In this document: positions 23,526 to 34,433 of the stretch, in pieces | How positions within the stretch are numbered: the stretch's first letter is position 1 | Layout of the letters: each line of letters begins with the position of its first letter | NCBI GenBank assembly: GCA_001600175.1 | Contig: BCJC01000001.1 | Coordinates: forward strand, 3,829,652 to 3,893,651 | Direction: 5' to 3' | Length of the DNA: 64,000 bases | From: Erythrobasidium yunnanense | Taxonomy: Eukaryota; Basidiomycota; Cystobasidiomycetes; Erythrobasidiales; Erythrobasidiaceae | Notes under the pieces: generated by a model | Told to the model about the DNA's origin: nothing | Databases searched by the model: none | The model's input: the letters and a program-made list of their open reading frames with translations, nothing else | Made by a program: the position numbers and the translations under genes

Positions 23526-24951
23526 CTATGCTCGAGTGTGGACAGAAGCCTGCGAAGAGGTCGCCGGACTAGACATGATGGTCATCTGCCCATCGTTAGC
23601 AGGGCAGTCTCCGTGCCAGTCAGCTCCGCCGTACGAGAAGCCTGTCAACTCGATATGTCAGTGAAACCCGTCTAGAAACTGAACTATCGTGCTCACCTTT
23701 CCACTTGTCGCAGCCTTGGCAGCGATTAGGGTCATTATGGACGACAGCAACTGGATCAGTGTTGTAGAGCGGATCGTTTGCTGACAAGCAAGCACTCCAG
23801 TCAGCTCGTCCGCAACACCTCTCAGATTCGGAGTGAATCGACACTCACTCGACTTGGCGTAGTTCGGAAACTCCCTCGCGACAGCTTCGAGGTGGAAGTA
23901 CTGCAGCGGGTTATGACTGCACAGCGACGCCTCGATCTGCTTACCCTCCCACGCTTTATCAGCAGATGCTTGGATGCACAGCGAGTCGCTGTTCATGAGC
24001 TTCAAGCGGCAGTTCTTGCCGTAGTAGCTCGCGCTGTTGATCGTTGAGCGGCCTTTGAACACCAAGTCAGCTCAATGTCATACTATAAGGGAAGGATGCA
24101 CCCACTCTTCCACCACGTCTCGCAGTCAACGTTGATCTGCCCGCTGTCATCCTTACGCTTCACTTGTTCGACCCATACAGGCAGCTTATTCTTATCCATA
24201 CTCCAGCCAATCTCGGACTCCGTATTGTTCTATGCAACAAGCGTTAGTATCAAAGCATGAATATGCGCAAGAATGAGAACGAACAGCCTGAGTGATCGCG
24301 ACCTTATGTCCGCCGCCTCGTTTACCTGGTCTCTTTCCGCCGTCCTGCATGTAATCTCAGCAAGTAGCGCCTATTGATGAAGCGTCGACTATGCTCACCT
24401 GATTGATCATCTCGAAGCTTTGGCAGCTTCGAGCGAACAGCGGGTTGGTCGAAAGGACCTGAGTTTGAAGCTTCGACTTGGTCCAGCAGCCTTGGCTTTC
24501 TCCCCAGTTGGACATCGGCTTATTCCATTCTGTGCACTGTGCGATTTAAGGGTCAGCTTACGGACCTTACTGCCTTTGAAGCAGGAGGTGCGGCTTGCAT
24601 CCGGAATGGTGAGTGCGGTTGGAGTCGAGTTGGTGAGCGACACAGACAGCAAGAAGCGAACCTATACAGAGTCATCAGAAAGATGTCTTGCGCATAGATC
24701 CAGCTTACTTGGGCGTGACCATTCAGCTTCGAAAAGTCGATACCCTTATACTGTCTCTTGCCTCCCTTGCCTCTCGTATCGAGGTCGTGCCACGTATCAT
24801 CTTCAGGACTCCATCTCGCTTCCAGATCTTGGACTTCACGTCTGCTGAGCTGCTCAATGTCTGCAGTAGGGAACGGAGCGCCAGCGAGAGCCAGGGCAGC
24901 GGAACTGAGGAGGGATAGGAGAGCGAGCTTGTTGAAAGATGGACCAGCCAT
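23526..24951 (-). CDS. Secreted Cys-containing protein of unknown function
   Basis: The start ATG at 24951 opens MAGPSFNKLALLSLLSSAAL, a clear signal peptide, followed by GAPFPTADIEQLSRREVQ. A KR site (GGKRQYKG, near residue 65) could be a Kex2-type processing point. Downstream exons encode Trp/Cys segments such as CTEWNKPMSNWGESQGCW, NVDCETWWK, NCRLKLMNSDSLC, RCQGCDKWK and a final GFSYGGADWHGDCPANDGQ, giving roughly ten cysteines. The Cys spacing is compatible with disulfide bonding in a small extracellular domain. I recognise no family; an effector-like or cell-wall protein is possible but unproven. At least five introns; the one near 24550-24590 is uncertain because the best frame requires an unusually short intron. 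Confidence 0.7.
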
Positions 24952-25428
24952 CTTGTATGCGTTGTCGGAGAGTAAAGAGTGTGGTGTCGGACTTTGAGCT
25001 AACTTGGAAGGCAGGTTGGGAGGAGACCACAAGCCAGCTGAGGCAGGTACTGGCAGCAACCCTACGACAGCAAGTGAAGGGCACCGTCTCAATAGCGGAG
25101 TGCGAGAGAAAAGACCAAGCTCCAGGCCTTTTGAAGACGCCCTTTTTTCAAGGACGACGTGGTCGGAGTAGGAGCGAACGCTTCGAAGTAACACTGATGG
25201 CAGGATTTTGCATGCGGAGAAGGGAAGATAGCTTATGTCCAGGTAAGCCCATACCTCATCGCCGATAGAGGAGATTCTAGTAAAATTGGTTGTATGTCAG
25301 AGCGGGCGAGGGGAGATAGCGACTATGAAAGACCATCTGAATAGTCGTTTTACTTGAAAGAGCAGTAGATCAGACGAACATAGCAGCTCATAACAGGAGG
25401 AAGCCTGGCTAGACGAATGTGTAGTCAG
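24952..25428. other. Intergenic gap between secreted protein gene and family C member 1
   Basis: Promoter of the secreted-protein gene and 3' flank of family C member 1. Short overlapping frames only; nothing recognised. Confidence 0.5.
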
Positions 25429-26304
25429 CTATCGCCTGTGACTTCCCCTGATATTATAGTAGTCCTCCAAAGTCTCCTGGATGTCCCCGCAGTTCTTGAA
25501 CGCTCTGATATGTGAGCTGCTTTTGGACAAGAGCGAGCGGACTTCGGTCAGGTAGGCCCAGTCTGATCGCGTTTTCAGCTGTTGCATGGCTTTAACTAAT
25601 TCCTCCAGGTACTTATGCAAAGGGGGGAATGCTCTCAACATAAGTGAACATCCTCGTTGATGTTCGCCAGCAATCTTGCGGCTGCGAGAGCTCAAGAAGT
25701 CCGACTGCATACGCTGCCTGTCCTGCGGATCTGTAGTCATGAGATCTCTGACCTGTTTGGCGTAACGCGTGTATGAGAATTCCTTGCCGTCTTCTGCTTG
25801 CGGTACGAACCACGACATCTGTTGCAAAGCCATCAGAACCTCCTCACCTACAGCTTCAGCCTCCTTTGAGAGCTTCTTTGCTAAATTCTTCAAGTGGGTC
25901 TTGCCTGGTGATTTTGTGGAGAATCCGGACATCTCGGCGAATACGCTGGAGCCTGTAGACTGTGTATCATCTGTCGAGGCTGCCTTCTTGTCCCAGTATG
26001 CTTTGTCCTCACGCTCAAGGTGATCCAGGTATGTCATACATTTGTCGGCTTTTATGATGGCTTTTTGAGCTTTTTCTGGGGAGTAGCGGCCAGACGAATC
26101 GGATGCGGAGGATGACCCGGACGAGGTAGATATGTATGATGACTGGGACGAGGCTATCGAAGGGACGGCAGAGTGGCGGGAAGACGATATTGACCTCTTC
26201 TTGTGAGGCGTCTTGTCAGTTGATCCATGACGCGAGCCCATAGGAGAGTTGTTCGACTGGCGACCTCTCGAGGTTTGCCTTGAGTGTGATGGATGCGCAG
26301 ACAT
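25429..26304 (-). CDS. Family C member 1: Ser-rich N-terminus plus helical domain, function unknown
   Basis: A single-exon protein of about 290 residues. The first 90 residues are basic and Ser-rich (SRGRQSNNS, KKRSISSSRHS). A helical domain follows, with the family motifs DKAYWDKK, EFSYTRYAKQV, LHKYLEELVKAMQQLK and DWAYLTEVRSLLSK. The same motifs, in the same order, occur in the three genes at 56.1-59.5 kb, 30 kb away. The real ATG is at 26304 (MSAHPSHSRQTS); the open frame upstream starts only at a TTG. No signal peptide or membrane segment. The function is unknown to me. Ser/Arg-rich tracts look like phosphorylation targets. Confidence 0.68.
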   Translation of the reverse strand: MSAHPSHSRQTSRGRQSNNSPMGSRHGSTDKTPHKKRSISSSRHSAVPSIASSQSSYISTSSGSSSASDSSGRYSPEKAQKAIIKADKCMTYLDHLEREDKAYWDKKAASTDDTQSTGSSVFAEMSGFSTKSPGKTHLKNLAKKLSKEAEAVGEEVLMALQQMSWFVPQAEDGKEFSYTRYAKQVRDLMTTDPQDRQRMQSDFLSSRSRKIAGEHQRGCSLMLRAFPPLHKYLEELVKAMQQLKTRSDWAYLTEVRSLLSKSSSHIRAFKNCGDIQETLEDYYNIRGSHRR

Positions 26305-26906
26305 GTTGAGCTCTGGTCGTGCTGAGATTGTCCGATTGTTGTCTTGGGTGATGATAGCGGAATCAAGAGCTACTTGAGCGCGGGTGCAGGTCAAGTAGTA
26401 CAGACCTCCAAAAGCTTGCAGCCAGTGAAAGGATCCGAAGACAAAGAAACGGGATCTAGGGGAGCAGTTGAAGGGATACGAGATTCAGATTCAAAGGTAT
26501 CATACGAAGGATACTGGGTGCAGCTCGCGTTAAGCAGTCCAGCTCAGAGTACCAGTGATGACCCGATCAATCGTGTCAAAATGAGCTGAAACTTGTCTAT
26601 AGAATCCTTGCTCCGCCACTGCATATGACATTGCGAAATTTGCACCGGACTGTCGGATCTAGCAAGAGCACTAAGGCTGGCCATTAAGAGCATGATGACT
26701 GTCTATACGTTGAGACATGTCTTTTAAGGCAGCGGGCAGGCGTGTGAACTGTTGAGCTACTCAAAAAGAGCGTTACTTAATATCCCAGGCTGTGGTCCAC
26801 AGCAGACGCGGAGATGAAAGAGTATCGTTCGAAAGCAAGGAGATTGGCCTTGAAGCTGCGGGGAGGTATGGGGAGCCCCTCGCCTGTCTCTTGCGCTACA
26901 ACCAGA
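26305..26906. other. Gene-free gap between family C member 1 and UTP14
   Basis: About 600 bp holding the promoter of family C member 1 and the 3' end of UTP14. The one plus-strand frame near 26350-26590 has no conserved features. No repeat or RNA signal seen. Confidence 0.5.
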
Positions 26907-29900
26907 CTATACTACCCTCGATACAGGTCGAATGACTGTGCCAGGCTTGGTGATGACTCGAGGCGTCGTGACTTCCTTGTGTGAGCCTCGAGTGCTCCAC
27001 TCGACGCCCACCGGTTGCGCAAGCTTCTGCTCATACTGCGCTCTGCTCGTGTAAGGATAAGGAAGATCCTTCGTCTGGTACTTTGCAGCCTTGCGGTCTG
27101 TCTTCTCTGAGATTATGAGATTCTTGTATTTGGCGTCTTTGCGCTCCGATGCTTGAATACCAGGCAACTTCTTGACTATCCTCTTCGCATTCTTCTGCTT
27201 GCGGACACCCTTCCCTCCCCAACTGCCCCAGCCAGGCAAAGTGAGATCCTGCTCTTGCGGAGCATCCGCTTCGATTTCTTGACGTTTCATCTCCTCGAAG
27301 TCGGCCACTACATTGTCTCCTGCGAAGGCTTGAGCCACAAGATCTCGCTGTCGGAAGGCTTGAGGACCTTGTTGCCGCTTGAGCGACTCAGGTACCGGAT
27401 GGGCAACTTCCTCGTCATCGGAAGAACCTTCGCTGCCTTGAGGAAGTGGCCCTCCTGTAGCTGACTGTTTAGTTATCGGAGCTGTGGACTTAGGCTGCGC
27501 CGGAGCTGTGTGCTCTCCTAGCGTAATACTCAAGTCTATGTCGACTGTAGCATCTTCTTGGGCCTTCTTGACAGCTTCTGAATTCTTCGCCTTCTCCTTC
27601 TTGAGACGGGCAGACGATTTATCAGTGGCTTTACTGTCTTTGCCGACTACAGCTTCGTTGGTCTTCCGTGATATGTGGAGAGACTGGCCGTTCGATGCCA
27701 GCCAAGGATTAGACTCGCTGGCTTTCTTGGCGCCTTCAGTCGCTTTTGAGAATGGATTATAGTCGTGCAGCGTTGCAGAGGAGGCGAGAGCGTCATTGTT
27801 ACTCGTAGAGACGGCGCCGTCAGTCTTCGAAGAGTGACCAGGGCGTCTGCTGCGGCGAGTCGGTCGCTTCTGCGCTTGATCTGCATCTTGGGTCGCATCG
27901 TTCGATGGCTGACTCTGCAGCTGTTGAGAGCCGGGAGAGGGACCGAAGACCATCCTTCCAGGATTATTGTGCACCAAGTCACCTCCCTTGCCAGCTTTGG
28001 CGGCAGGTCTTTCATTGTCCGCTTGCTCACCCTCGTTCGTCTCGTCTTCGACCTGCATCTTGAAATCGTCGATCAAGCCATCGACCTTCTCTTGCTGGCG
28101 AGTGGCCGCTCGTTGCATGAACTTCATATTCATCAGGCCTTTGGGCATAGCTACCTGCTTCTCCTTGTCTTCCCGCTCTTTCAGACTTGCTAATTCATCG
28201 AAGGCCGACTCTCTTATCTGGTTCAAGTCCTGATCGTCGTCCTCGTTATCTGCCGAACGACCCGAATCGTCGCTGTCGGCGTCTTCTTCGACTCCAAGGA
28301 CCTTCCGGCGTAGTAGTTCCTGCTTTGATTCTCTTTGGCGAATAGCATCCTTGATACTGTCGTCCATGCCATCAAGACCTTTCAAGCCTCTAGACCAACA
28401 TCCTCCAGCGGTAGCAGCGCTGTTGCCACTCGCATGTCGCAGAGTAGCTCGCTCTTTGGCTCTCATGGTCTCGAGCTTCTCTCTTTCTGCCTCTGCTCTC
28501 GAGCCGCCATCAAGAGCATCCAATTCCATCATCTCATCGATAGTCAATGCACCTTCTCCAGTTGCTTCAGCTTCTCTGCGTCTAGCCTTCTTTGCGATCT
28601 TGCGAAACGTCTTGGACTTGATCTTGGCAACTCGCTTTGCACGTCTTTCGGCTCTGAACATCAGCTCGCGTGCAAGCCGAAGTTGGGCTACTCGGGCAGC
28701 ATCGTGAGCGGCAGACTTGTCCGAAGCAGGAGGCAGAGCATCCATCAAGGCACTGTTTTCTGTAGCGAGCAGCGACGACTGGGTCATGCCTGTGGAATTT
28801 AGCATTGCTGAAACTTGCTTCTCTAGACTATTGCTAGGCTGCAAGTCAGGCGCATAAGCATTGTTCAGAGTGATGCCGCAATCAAGTACTGACCTTGAAC
28901 TTTGAGACCATCTCAGCGGCGCTACTACCCTGCTTTGGCGCTGCATCGAGGAGAGGGAGTATAAGTCGATGTTCTGGATCGTCTGCGCCCTCTTTGTTGA
29001 TGCCTCTCATGTACTTGACTGTGTCCTCCCACTTCTTGACTTCCTCTGCCTGCTTCTCCTTTGCTGCTAGCCTCTCGATTTTAGCTTGATGTAATGGAGC
29101 TAGAGGTGCCGGAAGCGGGCCCGCTTGTTTCAAGGCAGAAGTGCTCTTGTTGCGCGCCTTCTTTGATCGTTCGCGCTCGAGATGTGTTGCCTCGTCCTGC
29201 ACTAGACGAGAAACTTCGCTGGCCAGTGACACTTCATTATCGGCTGAAGCGGAGTTTGCCAGAGATTTCAAGCTCTTCCGTAAAGCTGCTGCTTGAGGAC
29301 CACTAAAGGCAGCAAGCATAGTGTCCAGAGTCAGCTTGCCTGCGGGACGAACTTGTCAGCATAATGTCGATCGACCGATACTTGCAACGGGACACTCACC
29401 ATCTTTACTGCTGGTGGCCGCGAAGTCGCTCTCTGGTATAGCCTCTGTTCTTTCCTTCCGAAGCGGCTTCCGCCTCTTCCTAGCCTGACCATCAATCGTA
29501 TCTTCTGCGTCTATCTCGTCTCCGGGTCTCTTTGCAGAGGATGGAAGCGTAGATATGATGCCCTGCAGGCGCTCTAGTGCTTCCAGGTCATCGCTTGCAG
29601 CCTCTGACAAGTCCTCATCCTCGTCTGACCCCGAACGTGACTCTTCGCCTTCGGATCCCGACTCTTCTTCCTCATCCGAACCTTCGAGATCGCTGTCCTC
29701 CTCAGTGATTGCAGAAGTAGACGGGCCGAAACTCTTGAGATGCGCTTCGTCCGGTCTTCCAGCAGATTGCTTTGAAGATCCCGCTTTCCGAGTAGAAGGC
29801 GCATTCTGCCTGAGGACTTCCGATAGATTTATGTATTCTTCCTCATCATCTTCAGAGTCCTCGTCTAGATTTATCTCTGGCTCATCATCGTAGAAATCCG

Positions 29901-30453
29901 TTGCTATCTGTAGAGAATCGTCAGTCGGGCTCTGAAACCTCTGAAGCGGGTAAGGACGCACCTTCCTCTTTCCATTCTTGAGCTTCTGTTTAGATGTACT
30001 AGGTGCCGGCTCATCGTGGTCTGTATCTGCGAGATCTGAGTCGATTTCCTCGTCGTCGTCTTCGTCGAAAGCTCCAGCTTCGTCGCCCGAGTCCATTCCC
30101 ATCTTGAATTTGATTCCTCTGATATCCTGTATGCTCTTGAAGTCATTGTTATCTTCGTCTTCATCGTCTTCGAGGTCATCTTCAGAATTTTCCCTAGCTT
30201 TGCCTTTGCCCTTCTTGTTTCTACTCGTCGCTTCTGCATCCTGAACAGCATCGTTTCTGGCATTCTGAAATCTGCGGGCTGCTCTTCCTTTGCTCCTCGT
30301 ATCGTCGTAGCTGTATGCGTCCTGCCGCGACGTCGTCGATTCTTCAGCATCTTCCTGCCTCCGTTTCTTGCTTGAAGACTTCGACGACTTCGCACTGCCA
30401 GCTGCAGCAAGAAGTGGACGTGGAGCGTGCTTCAATGGGCGTGACGTCCGCAT
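26907..30453 (-). CDS. UTP14: U3 snoRNP / small-subunit processome protein UTP14
   Basis: A nucleolar component of the small-subunit processome required for 18S rRNA maturation; in yeast it activates the helicase Dhr1. The long acidic N-terminal half has Ser/Asp/Glu tracts (EEDSDLEGSDEEEESGSEGE) and basic patches. The middle contains SKTFRKIAKKARRREAE, a conserved Utp14 segment. The C-terminal region has LPGWGSWGGKGVRKQKN, the family signature, then EKTDRKAAKYQTKDLPYPYT, also diagnostic. Short introns fall near 28830-28890, 29340-29400 and 29905-29960. The start ATG at 30453 (MRTSRPLKHAPRP) is clear. Length, about 1,100 residues, is at the long end for the family because of the acidic tracts. 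Confidence 0.93.
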
Positions 30454-30578
30454 GTTGCAAGCAGGCTGATACGCAGCGGATGATTCGATCTAAGAGAAAG
30501 ACGACATCGCAATCCTAGAGGCCTGACGAGAAGCAAGGCTGAGATTTTATAGCGGTCAAGAAGATCACATCTGCGTTT

Positions 30579-31406
30579 CTAGAGGGAGCACTCCGAAGAC
30601 TCCTCCGACGGCGAATCGAAAGAATGCGAATGCCGTCTCTTGGGAGGCCTCGCTACAAACCTTAGGTACTGCTCTTCCGTCCTCAGGTTTCTCTGGACTT
30701 CCTGGTCAGCGAAGTACATATTGAGCTCGGAAGAGTACCAGAGCTTTTTGACACTTTCGAGTTTGTCGGGCCAGTGATCGATAAAAGCTGTGTCAAGCAG
30801 CTTAGTCTTACCTGTGCGGAGTTCCTTGATCCGGACGACGTGAGCGAGATCCGGAGCTAACCAACTTTGATTGCCCAGGCTACCGTACGGCAGCATGGCC
30901 TCGATACGCGCACTGAGCCCCACCTTGAGGATCACCTTCCGACCGCCCTTGGGACACAGACATTCCGAGTAATCATGGTATATATAGGCATGCTTCATTT
31001 CGTGCTCGTTGATGGTGCTTCCCCTGGCAGAGAGTGCCGATGATTTGGCTGCTTTGGCCTTCTTGGCTTTGAAGGTGTCCTTCGAGTATAGGAGCTGTTT
31101 GGGGGCGCAGTAATACACGTCGTCGTCGATTCTCGCCCGCTCAAGCTCGTCCACTCTCATATACTTTGTTTCGACTGTCTTTGTCTTTTGTCCAGGGAGA
31201 CGAATGCCGAGCTCCCGTCTGCCCCACCTGTCTTTGGACTGCTTGTCGATTAGAGCACCCAACCTGCTGAAAGGGAGTTTCCGTCGACTTCCATCTCCGA
31301 GAGGGATGCGTCTGTCTGTATACCCCTCGAATGCACTGCCCGTCGACGATAGAGAGCAGGACGTACTGGAGACTGTGCTCGGCTTTCGAGGTGGGTAGGA
31401 CATCAT
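30579..31406 (-). CDS. Family B member 1: duplicated-repeat protein of unknown function
   Basis: A single exon of 275 residues, with no signal peptide or membrane segment. A Ser-rich N-terminal motif (STVSSTSCSLSSTGSAFE) is shared with members 2, 4 and 5. Two homologous halves follow. The first centres on DDDVYYCAPKQLLYSKDTFK, followed by a basic KAKKAKAAKS patch; the second on VKKLWYSSELNMYFADQEVQ. Between them is HAYIYHDYSECLCPKGG. The pattern in each half is charged/Gly-K/D-(L,V)-(Y,W)-(Y,W), about six residues, then Y/S and three residues before F/V-K/Q. I do not recognise the family. The gene ends 125 bp upstream of the UTP14 start. Confidence 0.7.
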   Translation of the reverse strand: MMSYPPRKPSTVSSTSCSLSSTGSAFEGYTDRRIPLGDGSRRKLPFSRLGALIDKQSKDRWGRRELGIRLPGQKTKTVETKYMRVDELERARIDDDVYYCAPKQLLYSKDTFKAKKAKAAKSSALSARGSTINEHEMKHAYIYHDYSECLCPKGGRKVILKVGLSARIEAMLPYGSLGNQSWLAPDLAHVVRIKELRTGKTKLLDTAFIDHWPDKLESVKKLWYSSELNMYFADQEVQRNLRTEEQYLRFVARPPKRRHSHSFDSPSEESSECSL

Positions 31407-31727
31407 ATAGCGGTACGCGTTAGTAAGAAGGAGAGACGCACGCTCGACCTTGACAGCCAGGGCTCGATAACTGACGGCGGCCCTTTGTTTCTGTTAATCC
31501 TTTGAGGAAGCAAGGGAGCCACAGTTTGGAGGGTCTGTGGTGGGTTTGTGCAAAGGACAATTTTAATGGTCCATTAAGAACAGCATGAAGAGTGCAATAT
31601 ATACACACTCGGTATCAGCTTCTCGAAAGCGAAGGAGGCCGAAGAGGTACGGTGCATGCCGAACGTATGTTTGTGGGAGACTCCACGAAAGCGCGCAAAC
31701 ATACTTCATCATGGGGTCCTGGCCAGC
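31407..31727. other. Intergenic gap between family B members 1 and 2
   Basis: Promoter of member 1 and 3' flank of member 2. It contains a perfect 15-bp palindrome with a one-base centre (TTAATGG-T-CCATTAA) at 31563-31577, about 157 bp upstream of the member 1 ATG. Confidence 0.5.
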
Positions 31728-32585
31728 CTAATGCGTATGCGCGACGGGCGGTTGAGCCAGAAATCTCTTGTAATCAGCTTCACTCCGCAAATTGGCCTTT
31801 ATATACTTCTCAGTGAAGTATATCTTTCGTTCGAGTGACCACCAGAGCTTCTCGCCTCTTCTCAATGTCCGGATCCGCGCCTCAACATCGTAGTATGTGA
31901 TTATTGCTGTCTTGCCAGTATTGAGATGACGTATGCGAGCATCGCTCGGGAAGTCAGGAGACGTATACTCGGCACAATCCTTGAGGCCGTGAGGTAAGAC
32001 GGCCTCGACTTCCGCAGCGAGGTCAACCCGCAGGATGGCTTCCCGGCGACCTTGTGCGCATCTACATTCGTAATAGGCGTTGTAGATGAACGCATGCGGT
32101 GGAGTCGGGTCAGCGATACTCGCAAGTCTCGGAGGCTTCTTCGATCTAGCCGCCTTCTTGGCCTTGAAAACTGAGCTAGGGTAGAGTAGCTGCTTTCCGG
32201 GGCAGTAGTAGATCTTCTCGCCAGCTCGAATAATGTCTCGGTGAGCCTGCTTCATGGTGTGCGGGTCGATATGGGTCGCTACGTTTGACGGCAAGCCGAC
32301 CAGTAGCTTAGGTCTATTGAAGTAGTCCCGGGCATCCTTCTGTATAAGGAAGCCTATGCGACCGAAGTCAAAGTCTCGACGGAACCCATCGCCCAAAGGC
32401 TTACGCCTCTGCCTATCGGCTTGAGTGCCACTTTCCTCGAAGACAGATGCAGTAGACGAGAGTGCGCAGGACGTGCTCGAGACGGAGCTGTGAGTCGAAG
32501 AGGCATAGCTCGGGCGGCGAGACAGAGTCTTGACAGAGGAGGATGAGGATGACTTGGAATGAGCCATAGGAAGTGACTGCTTCAT
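31728..32585 (-). CDS. Family B member 2: duplicated-repeat protein of unknown function
   Basis: A single exon of 285 residues. Ser-rich N-terminus with RRPSYASS and SVSSTSCALSSTASVFE (residues 23-50). The repeat pair is clearest here: residues 121-141 read AGEKIYYCPGKQLLYPSSVF and residues 243-263 read RGEKLWWSLERKIYFTEKYI, aligning without gaps. The middle contains HAFIYNAYYECRC and a short hydrophobic segment (AEVEAVLPHG). The basic patch KAKKAARSKK after repeat 1 is conserved in the family and could be a nuclear localisation signal. There are two possible ATGs, 32585 (MKQSLP) and 32567 (MAHSKS). Function unknown. Divergent from the PNKP-like gene. Confidence 0.72.
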   Translation of the reverse strand: MKQSLPMAHSKSSSSSSVKTLSRRPSYASSTHSSVSSTSCALSSTASVFEESGTQADRQRRKPLGDGFRRDFDFGRIGFLIQKDARDYFNRPKLLVGLPSNVATHIDPHTMKQAHRDIIRAGEKIYYCPGKQLLYPSSVFKAKKAARSKKPPRLASIADPTPPHAFIYNAYYECRCAQGRREAILRVDLAAEVEAVLPHGLKDCAEYTSPDFPSDARIRHLNTGKTAIITYYDVEARIRTLRRGEKLWWSLERKIYFTEKYIKANLRSEADYKRFLAQPPVAHTH

Positions 32586-32967
32586 TTCTGTAGAGCGATA
32601 GGTTTAGTGGTGAGGAGGGAGAGAGAGAGGAGCGGACAGCTAGCAGCAAAGTCTTTGCTGTAAGGGCTATGCAGCTTTTTGACCGAAATGACAAAGTCGC
32701 AGACAGACTCTGGGACGGTAGTGTAAGTCGCTGCTCGCTGAGTGATGGCAGACATGTGGATCGGTAAAGGCGCATGTCGAGATCCTCATCTTCAGTGATC
32801 TTGCTCGTACGACTTGTTTGTTCATTCTTGCCGACCCACTGACAATCAGGCAACCAGGACTCCTTCATCTCACACACGATACATCCAAGGTAGTCGAAGG
32901 TCAGCCTTTCCTCCGCGGTCAGCGGTGTCGGGAAGAGGAGAAGAAGCGGTCTTGCTTTGATGAATGA
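32586..32967. other. Divergent intergenic region, family B member 2 / DNA 3'-phosphatase
   Basis: 382 bp that must hold promoters for both genes. No conserved element recognised; open frames on the minus strand are shadows. Confidence 0.45.
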
Positions 32968-34227
32968 ATGAAAAGAATGGCTTCGAATCTGGTACGACAG
33001 GCAGCAGCAACAAGTTCATCATCACATTCTGCGAGAAGCTCGGAAACGCAGATAGCCATGGCATCCACCTCGACCGTCATCGCAGGCAGCAGCACCACCA
33101 AGCTCGCGCCTATTTTCGCAGTCAGAACTAGCAGTACCAGCAGCAGCAGCAAGAGAGCTCGCGCGGTAGATGCAGAAGATACTGCGCTGGCTGGGGAACG
33201 CGTAAAGTTGTCGAGGGTGTCGCCAATCGAAGAGACATCAACGGTTGGAATCCTGAGCGCAAAGCGTAAGGGCACACACGTTACAACATTTCATCATCTT
33301 GGGCTGAGCTTGCCTCCAAAGTGCGCTTCTCCTGGCTCCCTACCAATCCATCGTCACTCCTTCACGGAACATGGGGTTCACCCGTTCTGTCTAGCAAGCT
33401 GGCTTGTTTCGATGTAGAGTGAGTATACCAAGCCGTACGGTCGATGCAGCCAGCTGATGCGACGTGGCTAAACAGCGGCACACTCATTGAGACAAAGTCT
33501 GGAGGAACATTTCCCAAACATGCTTACGACTGGAAGTTCTGGTGTCCCAGAGATACAGTTCAGGCACGACTCAAGGAGTATCATAATGCCGGGTAGCTTC
33601 CTCCTTCGACTTGTAAAAGGGCTCAAACGCTGAGCGAGCCGAACAGCTACTCTATCGTCTTTATTTCGAATCAGAGGTATGCACCTACTAGCAAACCCCA
33701 TCTCAACTTCAAGTCAAAGATGCCGCTTGTAGGCAAGGCTGTAAGCAATTACATTCGCATCAGTTGGCCGAGACTGACAGGTGTTCCAGCTGGTCGATGT
33801 ACCATTCCGAGTCCTCGCAGCTACAGCCTATGACAAGTACAGGAAGTCTTCCACAGGCATGTTCGATCTAGTCGAGCAGCTCCACAAGCAGTGTGGCATC
33901 GAAATCGGTGCGTTTGCCATGCGCGCCGGGCGAGATCAAGCAGGCTGACTCCCGGTTGCATCAACTATAGACAAAGCCGCCTCTTTCTATGTCGGCGACG
34001 CTGCTGGAAGAGCTGTCAACACTCCCGGCAAGCGAGATGCTTCGAGAGATCACGCCGATACAGACAAGGGCTTCGCTCAAAACGTCGGCATCGAGTTTTA
34101 CACGCCAGAAGAATTCTTTTGGGAGAAGAGAGATCTCGTAAAGCAGCCGCGAAGTATGCAGCTAGAAGGACAAGGTCTGCCAACTCTACTGGCTCCCACT
34201 GCTCCCGCTTTCTTACCGGGTGCATGA
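32968..34227 (+). CDS. PNKP-type polynucleotide 3'-phosphatase (TPP1-like)
   Basis: Removes 3'-phosphates from DNA ends so that strand breaks can be repaired; acts in the nucleus. The Ser-rich N-terminal exon carries a basic patch (SSSKRARAVDAED). Splicing near 33267 joins it to RFSWLPTNPSSLLHGTWG and SKLACFDV. A second intron (33420-33474) is removed to recreate FDVDGTLIETKSG, the HAD-family DxDGT catalytic motif. Downstream are DWKFWCPRDT, SIVFISNQR, DVPFRVLAATAYDKYRK and ASFYVGDAAGR, all typical of the PNKP phosphatase. No P-loop kinase domain follows before the stop at 34227, so like budding-yeast Tpp1 it appears to lack the 5'-kinase. The start could also be the ATG at 32977. It sits between two oppositely oriented blocks of family B. 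Confidence 0.87.
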
Positions 34228-34433
34228 ACGGCATGAACTTCAATCGACACAAGAACTGTGACCTTCCTCCTTCATTGGTGATATTGTTGTCGTTTTAAAG
34301 TTCATCGCAAGACTCCACTCCGTCCCTGCTTCCACAGGATCCGCATACCGTATCCATTACTGACATAAACCTACTCCATCATGCAATACTGCTGCCATTA
34401 GCGATGTTTTGACCCCCCTGTCTACGGCTAGAA

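Noticed and set aside
29555-30244. Poly-Ser plus-strand frames over UTP14
   Set aside because: Antisense of the Asp/Glu-rich tracts of UTP14, whose codons read as Ser on the other strand.
32919-33275. Minus-strand frame with a Leu-rich, membrane-like stretch
   Set aside because: It is the antisense of the Ser/Thr-rich N-terminus of the 3'-phosphatase; Ser/Thr codons read as Leu on the other strand.
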